7,411 bases of DNA from the NCBI GenBank assembly GCA_031283785.1, contig JAITBC010000428.1, positions 1-7,411 of the forward strand, in the 5' to 3' direction. Below, piece by piece: positions 1 to 7,411 of the stretch. The first letter of the stretch is position 1. Each line of letters starts with the position of its first letter. The position numbers were made by a program, and so were the translations under genes. The notes under the pieces are model-generated. The model saw only the letters and a list, made by a program, of their open reading frames with translations. It was not told the origin of the DNA and did not search any database. The stretch is from Tannerella sp. (lineage in GTDB: Bacteria > Bacteroidota > Bacteroidia > Bacteroidales > Tannerellaceae).

Positions 1-485
1 AATCCATAACGCAACAATGATTCCGGCATCATGTGATGTGCAATGCGGCGCAGTTCGCCGATAGCCCGGTCTATCATTTTCATGGTATCGTCATAACGGT
101 TTGTATCCGTGTTTTCCGATGCCGAAGAATTGAAATTGCTTTTATCGTTTAAATTTAATTTAATGATGGAGAGTAAGCCTCCTAATCCGTCATGCAGGTC
201 GCGTGCAATTCGCGAACGTTCGGAGGTCTCGCTTTCCAATAACGCCTGCATTGCGATCAATTGTTTCTTTTTCTTTGATTGTTTGATTTGCTGAATATTC
301 AGTTTATGCCGGTAGTAAAAAAGTCCGTAAATCGACAGAAGGGCGACTATGCATACGATTCCCGCAAACCAGTATAATAGCGCCCCGTTTCTCATTACTT
401 CGGCGATCAACAAACTTGCGTCGATTTGTGCATGAATGGACATTGTTAAAACAGAAAGAAAAAATATGACTGTTATTTTTTTCAT
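1..485 (-). CDS. Sensor histidine kinase, NarL/LiaS type (HisKA_3), 3' part cut off by the window
   Basis: Translated by hand on the minus strand from ATG at 485-483; the frame stays open to the window edge, giving 161 residues. Residues 1-19 look like a signal peptide or first membrane helix ending SIHA, followed by Q20. About 14 residues then precede a membrane helix (about 35-57, rich in L, I, V, Y). A basic stretch (about 59-75) leads to the HisKA_3 dimerisation/phosphoacceptor motif ERSRIARDLHDGLGG, with H98 the predicted phosphorylated histidine. The HHMMPESLL segment near residue 152 is also typical of the family. The ATPase domain lies off the window. Such kinases phosphorylate LuxR/NarL-type response regulators, and a partner gene may lie beyond the left edge. 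There is no PAS, TPR or periplasmic sensor domain. The signal sensed is unknown. Confidence 0.9.
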   Translation of the reverse strand, partial: MKKITVIFFLSVLTMSIHAQIDASLLIAEVMRNGALLYWFAGIVCIVALLSIYGLFYYRHKLNIQQIKQSKKKKQLIAMQALLESETSERSRIARDLHDGLGGLLSIIKLNLNDKSNFNSSASENTDTNRYDDTMKMIDRAIGELRRIAHHMMPESLLRYG

Positions 486-516
486 GAATCGTAATATTTT
501 TAATTTAAATATTTTG

Positions 517-524
517 CAAAGGTA
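517..524 (-). promoter_or_regulatory. Bacteroidetes-type -7 box for the histidine kinase gene
   Basis: On the minus strand the box reads TACCTTTG, a full match to the Bacteroidetes TAnnTTTG -7 consensus. Transcription would start near 511-513, leaving a leader of about 26 nt without a Shine-Dalgarno sequence. No TTTG-like -33 element occurs 19-21 nt upstream. That position is next to the palindrome at 545-564, which suggests that an activator is needed. Confidence 0.6.
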
Positions 525-544
525 CAACCGGTTTTTTCTTCCTG

Positions 545-564
545 ATACCCCAAAAATGGGGTAT
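545..564. promoter_or_regulatory. TACCCCA-N4-TGGGGTA palindrome, putative response-regulator operator
   Basis: The site is a perfect inverted repeat with 8-bp arms (ATACCCCA and TGGGGTAT) around AAAA. Its centre lies about 42 bp upstream of the predicted kinase start site, a usual spot for a class II activator. It resembles the paired heptamers bound by NarL-family regulators (TACYYMT consensus), and the adjacent gene encodes a kinase that partners with that family. Binding and autoregulation are inference. It has no T-run on either strand, so it is not a rho-independent terminator. Confidence 0.5.
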
Positions 565-638
565 TGCCGGATCAAATCCTTTTTTATGATTTGGAGGATA
601 TAATATAAGGAAAAGACGCTTTAAATGTAAGTCGCCGG

Positions 639-1367
639 CTAATCGCCAAACAGACTTTGCATGACGGCAATGGATTTTATTTCGGGGAAATCGAACAGAT
701 GCAGCCGGTAGTACTGTATGATATGGCGGATTATGTTTGTACGTTCCTGTCCCGTAAACGAATAAACGGCCATATTTTCGTAATTTATCCGCAGGAGGCG
801 TTCGAATACGACGCTTTCTTCTTTATTCAGGTAATGGTTGTGTCCCGGCATATTATCCGTGAAAATGCCGTTCAGTAAATCGAAAAGATAACCGGTTTTG
901 TATGACTTCCCGTCGGGGCGGATACCCAGGTAGAACGACAATTGGAATAGGAACGTGAGATGGAAATTCGCAATTCCGTCGTTTGCTATTTCAAGCCATT
1001 TTATGGAGCGGCACAAGTAAGCGAACAGCGACGGATTACATTCCCGTTCCTGTATGATGCGGTAAAGTATCTCCGAAAGGAACAGTGCAATTGCATTTTT
1101 GACCGGATGACAGTGTATTTGCATAAAAGGACAGCAGGATTTTGCTTCTTTTATGCGATGTATATCTCTGTTGTTGAGATGTTCAACTTCCATGTCAAGT
1201 ATGGATAAGGGCAATAGCAGGGCGCGTGCAACTTTCGCTTTTTTCCCGTGAGCACTCGGCGTCATATAAGAGATGCGTCCGAAATCCTCCGTATACATAG
1301 TTATAATAATGTACGAATCATTGTATGGGAGGGTATGTAGTACGATTCCTTTGGTTTTGTATAACAT
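639..1367 (-). CDS. recO: DNA repair protein RecO
   Basis: RecO works in RecFOR-type recombinational repair, binding SSB-coated single-stranded DNA and helping load RecA. The predicted protein has 242 residues, the usual size for the family. The N-terminus (MLYKTKGIVLHTLPYNDSY, then the YTEDFGRISY segment) matches the RecO OB-fold domain, about residues 1-80. The rest is the helical domain, including FLSEILYRI and FQLSFYLGIRPDG. No CxxC zinc-finger pair is visible in the C-terminal half. I chose ATG at 1367-1365 over the in-frame ATG at 1388. The former starts at the conserved MLYKT, whereas the latter lies inside the TACATTTG promoter box. The gene is divergent from the tRNA/rpsT unit, and no terminator is obvious after its stop. 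Confidence 0.92.
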   Translation of the reverse strand: MLYKTKGIVLHTLPYNDSYIIITMYTEDFGRISYMTPSAHGKKAKVARALLLPLSILDMEVEHLNNRDIHRIKEAKSCCPFMQIHCHPVKNAIALFLSEILYRIIQERECNPSLFAYLCRSIKWLEIANDGIANFHLTFLFQLSFYLGIRPDGKSYKTGYLFDLLNGIFTDNMPGHNHYLNKEESVVFERLLRINYENMAVYSFTGQERTNIIRHIIQYYRLHLFDFPEIKSIAVMQSLFGD

Positions 1368-1385
1368 TATCAACGCTTTTGTGTG

Positions 1386-1414
1386 CAAATGTATTGCATT
1401 ATTTTCAAAAACAA
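1386..1414 (-). promoter_or_regulatory. Predicted recO promoter
   Basis: On the minus strand the -7 box TACATTTG (1393-1386) matches TAnnTTTG. A TTG at 1414-1412 lies 18 nt upstream as a possible -33 element, one base short of the usual spacing. Transcription would start near 1380, giving a leader of about 13 nt before the chosen recO start and excluding the upstream in-frame ATG. Confidence 0.5.
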
Positions 1415-1446
1415 TTGTGTCATCCGAAAAAAAACAGTAAAAAAAA

Positions 1447-1477
1447 TTTGGAGAATAAATTAAATGACGTACCTTTG
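1447..1477 (+). promoter_or_regulatory. Strong Bacteroidetes promoter for the tRNA-Glu/rpsT unit
   Basis: A TTTG -33 element (1447-1450) is followed after exactly 19 nt by TACCTTTG (1470-1477), a full match to the TTTG-N19-TAnnTTTG consensus. The predicted start is near 1483, with a leader of about 55 nt before tRNA-Glu. This is the best promoter in the window, as expected for stable RNA and ribosomal protein genes. Confidence 0.8.
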
Positions 1478-1539
1478 CGGTCGCAAAATGACAAAGGGCA
1501 TTGTTGTGTGTTCAGAAAGTTGTTGTTTTTATGACAGTT

Positions 1540-1611
1540 GGCCTGTTCGTCTATCGGCTAGGACGCAAGATTTTCATTCTTGAAAGAGGGGTTCGATTCC
1601 CCTACGGGCTA
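1540..1611 (+). tRNA. tRNA-Glu (anticodon UUC)
   Basis: The cloverleaf was folded by hand. The acceptor stem pairs GGCCTGT with ACGGGCT, including G1-U72 and U5-G68 wobbles. The anticodon stem is CAAGA/TCTTG around a seven-base loop with TTC at 1573-1575, which decodes GAA and probably GAG. The T arm is AGGGG-TTCGATT-CCCCT, and the discriminator is A1611. The CCA end is not encoded (CAA follows), so CCA must be added by nucleotidyltransferase. rpsT starts 49 nt downstream on the same transcript. Confidence 0.96.
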
Positions 1612-1660
1612 CAAAAGAATGATAGTTGAAAGTAAATAATTGAAGGATTAAAATAAAAAT

Positions 1661-1918
1661 ATGGCTAATCACAAATCATCGGTAAAAAGAGTTCGTCAAA
1701 CAAAAGTTCATACCTTGTCCAACAGGTATGCAGCTAAGACAATGCGTAATGCTTTGAAGAAAATTCGTATTTCGGAAGATAAGAACGAAGTAAAAGAATT
1801 ATTCCCAAAGGTATGCTCTATGCTTGACAAGTTGGCGAAACGGAATGTTATACATAAGAATAAAGCGGGAAACCTGAAGTCGAAGATTGCTAAGCGTGTT
1901 AATGCAATGAGCATTTGA
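1661..1918 (+). CDS. rpsT: 30S ribosomal protein S20
   Basis: S20 is a primary-binding helical protein that stabilises 16S rRNA in the body of the small subunit. The product has 85 residues and is strongly basic. It begins MANHKSSVKRVRQ, shows the family's NRYAAKTMRNALKK segment near residues 21-34, and ends with the HKNKAGNLKSKIAKRVN motif near the C-terminus. The ATG at 1661 follows an A-rich leader without a Shine-Dalgarno sequence, as usual in this phylum. The gene lies between two tRNA-Glu genes and is followed by a hairpin with a short T-run. Confidence 0.97.
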   Translation: MANHKSSVKRVRQTKVHTLSNRYAAKTMRNALKKIRISEDKNEVKELFPKVCSMLDKLAKRNVIHKNKAGNLKSKIAKRVNAMSI

Positions 1919-1948
1919 TGGAAGGGGGAGGCTTGCCGGAAATACATC

Positions 1949-1980
1949 AAAGCTAAACTGTCTGCAGTTTGGCTTTTTCT
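1949..1980 (+). terminator. Terminator-like hairpin between rpsT and the second tRNA-Glu
   Basis: AAAGCTAAACTG (1949-1960) and CAGTTTGGCTTT (1965-1976) form a 12-bp stem with one T-G wobble and a TCTG loop. The T-run at 1974-1978 partly overlaps the stem and is then interrupted by C. This is a plausible rho-independent terminator for rpsT. It ends only six bases before the next tRNA, so it could instead be a partial terminator or a processing hairpin. Confidence 0.65.
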
Positions 1981-1986
1981 ACTTAT

Positions 1987-2058
1987 GGCCTGTTCGTCTA
2001 TCGGTTAGGACGTGAGATTCTCATTCTCAAAAGAGGGGTTCGATTCCCCTACGGGCTA
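1987..2058 (+). tRNA. tRNA-Glu (anticodon CUC)
   Basis: The acceptor stem (GGCCTGT/ACGGGCT) and T arm (AGGGG-TTCGATT-CCCCT) are identical to those of the first tRNA-Glu. The anticodon stem is TGAGA/TCTCA, and the loop carries CTC at 2020-2022, which reads GAG. The two 72-base genes differ at six sites: one D-loop base, the wobble anticodon base, and four bases forming two compensated pairs (27-43 and 28-42). CCA is not encoded. No separate promoter is visible between the preceding hairpin and this gene. Confidence 0.95.
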
Positions 2059-2164
2059 CTTCAGGAAGAAAAAGATGAGATTTGGATTCGATTTTCCGGA
2101 AGTCGTCCCGATGGAGGGCAGGCAGTGATTAAATTATTGCAGAGTGTGGTAGTGAAGGATTGGA

Positions 2165-2192
2165 GGTAACTGTTAAAGGTTGCCTTTTTTTT
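2165..2192 (+). terminator. Rho-independent terminator of the tRNA/rpsT unit
   Basis: GGTAAC (2165-2170) pairs with GTTGCC (2179-2184), including one T-G wobble, around an 8-nt loop. It is followed by eight T residues (2185-2192). It closes the transcript about 106 nt after the second tRNA and precedes the gyrB promoter. Nothing recognisable lies in the intervening trailer (2059-2164). Confidence 0.75.
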
Positions 2193-2206
2193 GTTTTCAA
2201 CAATTT

Positions 2207-2219
2207 GGTAATTTTTACC
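2207..2219. repeat. Short inverted repeat upstream of gyrB
   Basis: GGTAA and TTACC form a perfect 5-bp inverted repeat around TTT, about 32 bp upstream of the gyrB -7 box. It could be a regulator half-site pair or chance in AT-rich DNA. It has no T-run beyond the loop and is unlikely to be a terminator. Confidence 0.25.
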
Positions 2220-2250
2220 TCCCGGATTTTTTTATTTGAAAAAAAACAGC

Positions 2251-2258
2251 TATATTTG
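2251..2258 (+). promoter_or_regulatory. Predicted gyrB -7 box
   Basis: TATATTTG matches the TAnnTTTG consensus. The expected -33 TTTG is absent at 19-21 nt spacing; the nearest TTTG (2235-2238) is only 12 nt away. An alternative weaker box, TAGCTTTT at 2260, has that same TTTG at 21 nt. Transcription would start near 2264 with an AT-rich leader of about 35 nt. Confidence 0.5.
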
Positions 2259-2292
2259 TTAGCTTTTTTGGAAAACTGAATTAATAATATAA

Positions 2293-4256
<1,964 letters not shown>

Positions 4257-4257
<1 letters not shown>

Positions 4258-6038
4258 TGTCTTCATTGCTGGATTTTTTGTGTCGGAAAGTTGATGATAA
4301 TACGTCGGGTATTTTATGCCGTCGACCCGTAATAGGTATTTCCTCTAACCGTAAAGAAGATTTGTCCTGTATCAAAGAGCCTTATTTTCAGGCTGTTATA
4401 ATGGCTGGAGGCGCGCCGGTATTGTTGCCTGTTACGACGGATATACATGCTTTGGCCACCATTGCGGATACTCTTGATGGGCTTATACTTTCGGGTGGCG
4501 GCGATATGGATGCGGCATATTTTGGAGAAAAACCTATACCGGAGGCGGAAGATGCCGATCCGTATCGTGACGAATACGACTTTCTATTGTTAAAGCTTGC
4601 TTTTAACCGTCAAATGCCTATATTCGGCATTTGTCGCGGCCATCAGGTTATAAATGTCGCTTTTGGCGGAACGCTTTATCAGGATATTTACACTCGGTTT
4701 TTTACGTATCCGCCGAAGCCTGGCGTCAAAAAAACGGAAATGTTAAAGCATAGTCAGGAGGAAGCCCGCGATGTGGCGACACATACGGTTATTCCGGCGG
4801 ATGTCCCTTCAAAATTAAAGACTGTATTGGAAAATTTGCACGAACAGGCTATTCCTGTCAATTCGTTTCATCATCAGGCGCTAAAAGATGTCGCCCCGGA
4901 ATTTATTATTACGGCGACATCGCCGGATGGTCTGATTGAAGCAATCGAACATCCGGAATATCCGGTATTCGGCGTTCAGTGGCATCCTGAATCCATGGCG
5001 GTCTCCGGCAATGAAACGATGTTGAATTTGTTTCGTTATCATGTAGGGCAGGCGAAAGTATTTGCGAAAGCTAAACGTTTACACCGGCATATGCTGACGA
5101 TAGATTCCCACACCGATACGCCGATGATTTCTAAAACGTTTGATTTGGGACGTAAGGAAGGGGGGAAGGTAAATCTTCCGTTGATGGAAGAAGGACGTTT
5201 GGATGCGGTGTTTATGGTTGCCTATGTTCCGCAGGGAGAGCGCGATGACGCGTCTTTGCGGAAAGCATACGAATATGCGCGGGAACGTTTGTCGAAAGTG
5301 ATTGAACAGGCTGCGCTTTATCAGGATCGTATGGGTATAGCTCATATCCCCGATGAAGCGCGGCGCCTCAAACGTGAAGGGAAAAAGATTGTCATGCTGG
5401 GTGTCGAAAACGGATATGCCGTCGGGAAAGACCTCCGAAACCTGGGAAAGTTTAAAGATATAGGAGTTTCGTATATGACATTATGTCATAATGGCGATAA
5501 TGATATTTGTGATTCGGCTGCCGGAAACGGGGAGTGGGGAGGTTTAAGCCCTTTCGGACGGGATGTTGTAGAGGAAATGAACCGTCTGGGGATGATGATT
5601 GATGTGTCGCATGCTTCCGACAACACATTCGACGACGTCCTGAAATATAGCGCCAAGCCGGTTATCGCTTCCCATTCTTCGTCACGGGCGTTGTGTAATC
5701 ATCGCCGCAATCTTGATGATGACCGGATTCGTGCATTGGCATCGCACGGCGGCGCTGTGCAGATATGCCTGTATAAAGCGTTTATCAATGAAGATGCGGA
5801 GAAGGCGTCGCTGAGCGATGTGATCCGGCATATCTGTCATGTTGTCGACATAGCGGGAATTGATCATGTCGGGATTGGCTCTGATTTTGATGGAGGCGGC
5901 GAACTGACAGGTTGCCGTTCCGCTAATGAACTTATCCGAATAACGATGCGTTTGATTGTGGAAGGTTTTGACGATGAGAGCATTGCGAAAATTTGGGGAG
6001 GAAATTTGCTGAGAGTGATGGACGCTAACTGTCGATGA
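4257..6038 (+). CDS. Fused gamma-glutamyl hydrolase (peptidase C26) and M19 dipeptidase
   Basis: The product has 593 residues in two catalytic domains. Residues about 23-262 form a class I glutamine-amidotransferase-like C26/PuuD domain. It has an oxyanion-type LSGGGDMD, nucleophile C126 in FGICRGHQ, and H243/E245 in GVQWHPE, so the triad is complete. Residues about 275-593 form a renal-dipeptidase-like M19 domain. Its metal ligands by family pattern are H285 and D287 (DSHTD), bridging E384 (GVENG), H452 (DVSHAS) and H473 (ASHSS). D543 lies in GSDFDG, and the family ending IAKIWGGNLLRVM is present. The likely chemistry is removal of gamma-linked glutamate followed by dipeptide cleavage, but the substrate is not shown. 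No signal peptide is visible, so the protein is predicted cytoplasmic. The ATG overlaps the gyrB stop by one base (TAATG), which suggests coupled translation. Family calls are firm; the pathway role is inference. Confidence 0.93.
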
Positions 6039-6102
6039 ATAGTTATGGCGAATAATTGTTGGATTTGTTCTTTTGTTTTTTGATTTTTTATTGGTTTATG
6101 GT

Positions 6103-7104
6103 ATGAGTAAGTTTATTTATTTGTTTTTAGGTAGTTTGCTTTTTTCGTGTTGTAGCCGGAAGAATGTTGCTGAAGGAGGGGATATCGTTGGCGCCGCCGC
6201 AAACGATGTGAATGTGAGCAGTTCGGCGGCAGCGCCGTCGTTTGATGCGGATAGCGCATATTCTTATGTGGCAAAGCAGGTCGCCTTTGGGCCGCGTGTT
6301 CCTAATACGCAGGCACATAAGGCATGTGCCGATTATCTGACAACCGAACTCGAACGCCACGGCGCGAAGGTATATGTTCAGGAAGCTGTTCTTACAGCCT
6401 ATAATGGAGACAGGCTGCAAGCAAAAAATATAATAGGAACATTTAACCCGGACAGTAAAAAACGTATTCTTTTATTTGCCCATTGGGATTCGCGGCCTTA
6501 TTCGGACCATGATGCGGATAAAGCTAATAATTATAAACCTGTTGACGGCGCTGACGATGGCGCCAGCGGTGTCGGCGTTCTGTTGGAGATAGCCCGCCGG
6601 ATAGGGGCTTTTAATATTGATACGGGTATTGATATCATATTTTTTGATGCCGAAGATTATGGGACGCCTGAATTTATTGATGAATATAAAAGTGACACAT
6701 GGTGTCTGGGGTCACAGTTCTGGGCTAAAAAACCTCATGTACCCGGCTATAAAGCGGATTTCGGTATCTTGCTGGATATGGTGGGGCATAAAGATGCTAC
6801 TTTTTATAAGGAAGCGATTTCCATGTATTATGCGGCGCCTGTCGTGGAGATGGTTTGGAATACTGCCAGGGATCTGGGATACGGTAAATATTTTATCAAT
6901 GCGAAAGGCGGAGGTGTGACGGATGATCATCAATATATTATTTCCGGTCGTAATATTCCCTGTATTGACATTATTAACCTGAAACCTGATGTGTCGCATG
7001 GATTCGGTATGCATTGGCATACGCAGAACGATACGATGGATAATATTGATAAAAATGTGCTAAAGGCGGTAGGCCGGACTATTCTCGAAATTATTTATAA
7101 GTGA
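6103..7104 (+). CDS. Glutaminyl-peptide cyclotransferase (glutaminyl cyclase), M28-fold lipoprotein
   Basis: The enzyme converts N-terminal glutamine of exported proteins to pyroglutamate. The product has 333 residues from ATG 6103. The signal sequence MSKFIYLFLGSLLFSC has a lipobox LFSC with C16 as the lipidated residue, predicting a periplasm-facing lipoprotein. The residues after it (CSRKN) lack the acidic run typical of surface-exported lipoproteins. The M28-fold core shows HWDSRP (H127), GADDGASGVG (D152, zinc), FFDAEDYG (E184 catalytic, D185 zinc ligand), LLDMVG (D225), TDDH (274-276) and MHWHTQND (H306, zinc). The pattern fits single-zinc cyclases and closely resembles the Porphyromonas gingivalis enzyme as I remember it, including W-C-L-G-S-Q and the ED pair in place of EE. 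An in-frame TTG at 6073 would add ten residues before the signal and is rejected. An M28 aminopeptidase is the alternative. The gene lies 64 nt after the fusion gene with no visible consensus promoter. Confidence 0.9.
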   Translation: MSKFIYLFLGSLLFSCCSRKNVAEGGDIVGAAANDVNVSSSAAAPSFDADSAYSYVAKQVAFGPRVPNTQAHKACADYLTTELERHGAKVYVQEAVLTAYNGDRLQAKNIIGTFNPDSKKRILLFAHWDSRPYSDHDADKANNYKPVDGADDGASGVGVLLEIARRIGAFNIDTGIDIIFFDAEDYGTPEFIDEYKSDTWCLGSQFWAKKPHVPGYKADFGILLDMVGHKDATFYKEAISMYYAAPVVEMVWNTARDLGYGKYFINAKGGGVTDDHQYIISGRNIPCIDIINLKPDVSHGFGMHWHTQNDTMDNIDKNVLKAVGRTILEIIYK

Positions 7105-7136
7105 TCCTGTACTTTAACTATAAAATACAAACTGTA

Positions 7137-7411
7137 ATGAAATCAATTTCAAGAAGGGAGTTTATTAGAAATAGTGGTGTGACCCTTGCTTCCGGTTTGC
7201 TTGCAAGCCGGATACCGGCAATGGCAAACACAGCGTATCCGCCGTCTGTTCGGCAGGCAACCGACGGCATACCCGTCGATAAAAATTTAGATCCCGCATG
7301 GGTGAAATCGCTGTACGAACGCGGGGTTCCCACCATTTACGCCAAGTCGCGGAACGAACTGCGCTATATCGGTATGCCGGTCGGCGGAATCAATGCCGGC
7401 GGCGTATATCT
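7137..7411 (+). CDS. Tat-exported GH116-family glycoside hydrolase, N-terminal fragment
   Basis: The frame opens at ATG 7137 and runs off the window, giving 91 codons. The N-terminus has a twin-arginine signal: SRREFI (residues 5-10), a short hydrophobic stretch (13-24) and a likely cleavage after AMA (28-30), before N31. The segment RNELRYIGMPVGGINAGGVYL resembles the start of the GH116 / DUF608 (bile-acid beta-glucosidase GBA2-like) N-terminal domain, with its GMPVGGIgaG motif. Such enzymes usually act on beta-glucosides or related glycans. The catalytic domain lies off the window, so specificity cannot be judged. It starts 32 nt after the cyclase stop with no visible promoter or terminator between them. 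Confidence 0.72.
   Translation, partial: MKSISRREFIRNSGVTLASGLLASRIPAMANTAYPPSVRQATDGIPVDKNLDPAWVKSLYERGVPTIYAKSRNELRYIGMPVGGINAGGVY

Noticed and set aside
109..294. Plus-strand open frame of 61 codons
   Set aside because: It is antisense to the histidine kinase coding region, which carries clear family motifs.
545..564. The TACCCCA palindrome as a recO terminator
   Set aside because: There is no T-run after it on the minus strand, and its position upstream of the kinase promoter fits an operator better.
569..585. GGAT-CAA-ATCC hairpin followed by six T residues
   Set aside because: The stem is only 4 bp and points along the plus strand, where no gene ends; it does not serve recO.
599..604. 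TATAAT hexamer downstream of recO
   Set aside because: Bacteroidota primary promoters use TAnnTTTG, and no gene starts suitably downstream on the plus strand.
657..1208. Plus-strand open frames of 73 and 82 codons
   Set aside because: Both lie antisense within recO and have no recognisable features.
1368..1388. Upstream in-frame ATG for recO at 1388, adding seven residues
   Set aside because: It lies inside the predicted TACATTTG -7 box, and the family start MLYKT begins at 1367.
1969..2169. 66-codon open frame across the second tRNA-Glu
   Set aside because: It runs through the terminator hairpin, the whole tRNA and its trailer, and shows no family motif.
6073..6102. TTG start adding ten residues to the glutaminyl cyclase
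   Set aside because: The ATG at 6103 gives a normal lipoprotein signal sequence, and the extra residues would bury it.
6617..6919. 100-codon plus-strand frame inside the cyclase gene
   Set aside because: It is an out-of-frame shadow of the cyclase core, whose frame holds all the metal-binding motifs.

Overview
The window looks like chromosomal DNA from a member of the Bacteroidales (phylum Bacteroidota). Several signs agree. The GyrB is compact (652 residues) and ends ATYANIDA, as I recall Bacteroides-type GyrB proteins do. Promoters carry TAnnTTTG -7 boxes, and start codons lack Shine-Dalgarno sequences. There is an animal-type glutaminyl cyclase lipoprotein like the one in Porphyromonas. 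The order recO / tRNA-Glu / rpsT / tRNA-Glu / gyrB is one I associate with this group. Genus cannot be fixed by eye.

Left part (1-1480), minus strand. The window opens inside a NarL/LiaS-type sensor histidine kinase whose 3' end lies off the left edge. It has almost no extracytoplasmic sensor. Upstream of it are a -7 box with no visible -33 partner and a strong TACCCCA-N4-TGGGGTA palindrome, the arrangement expected of an activator-dependent promoter. Then comes recO (recombinational repair), with its promoter back to back with that of the tRNA/rpsT unit.

Centre (1447-2192), plus strand. One very good promoter drives tRNA-Glu(UUC), then rpsT (ribosomal protein S20), then tRNA-Glu(CUC). A 12-bp hairpin with a short T-run separates rpsT from the second tRNA, and a second terminator closes the unit. 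The two tRNAs differ at six positions, four of which form two compensatory stem pairs.

Right part (2250-7411), plus strand. gyrB overlaps by one base (TAATG) a 593-residue fusion of a class I glutamine-amidotransferase-like gamma-glutamyl hydrolase (peptidase C26) and a renal-dipeptidase-type metallopeptidase (M19). Next are a zinc-dependent glutaminyl-peptide cyclotransferase lipoprotein and the start of a Tat-exported GH116-family glycoside hydrolase. No terminator or consensus promoter is visible between these four genes, so they may share transcripts with gyrB.

Most of the window is housekeeping. The most unusual items are the C26-M19 fusion coupled to gyrB, the cyclase beside it, the palindrome/kinase pair, and the tRNA-Glu(CUC) gene lying between two terminator-like hairpins. 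I see no insertion sequence, prophage, CRISPR array or other clear mobile element.
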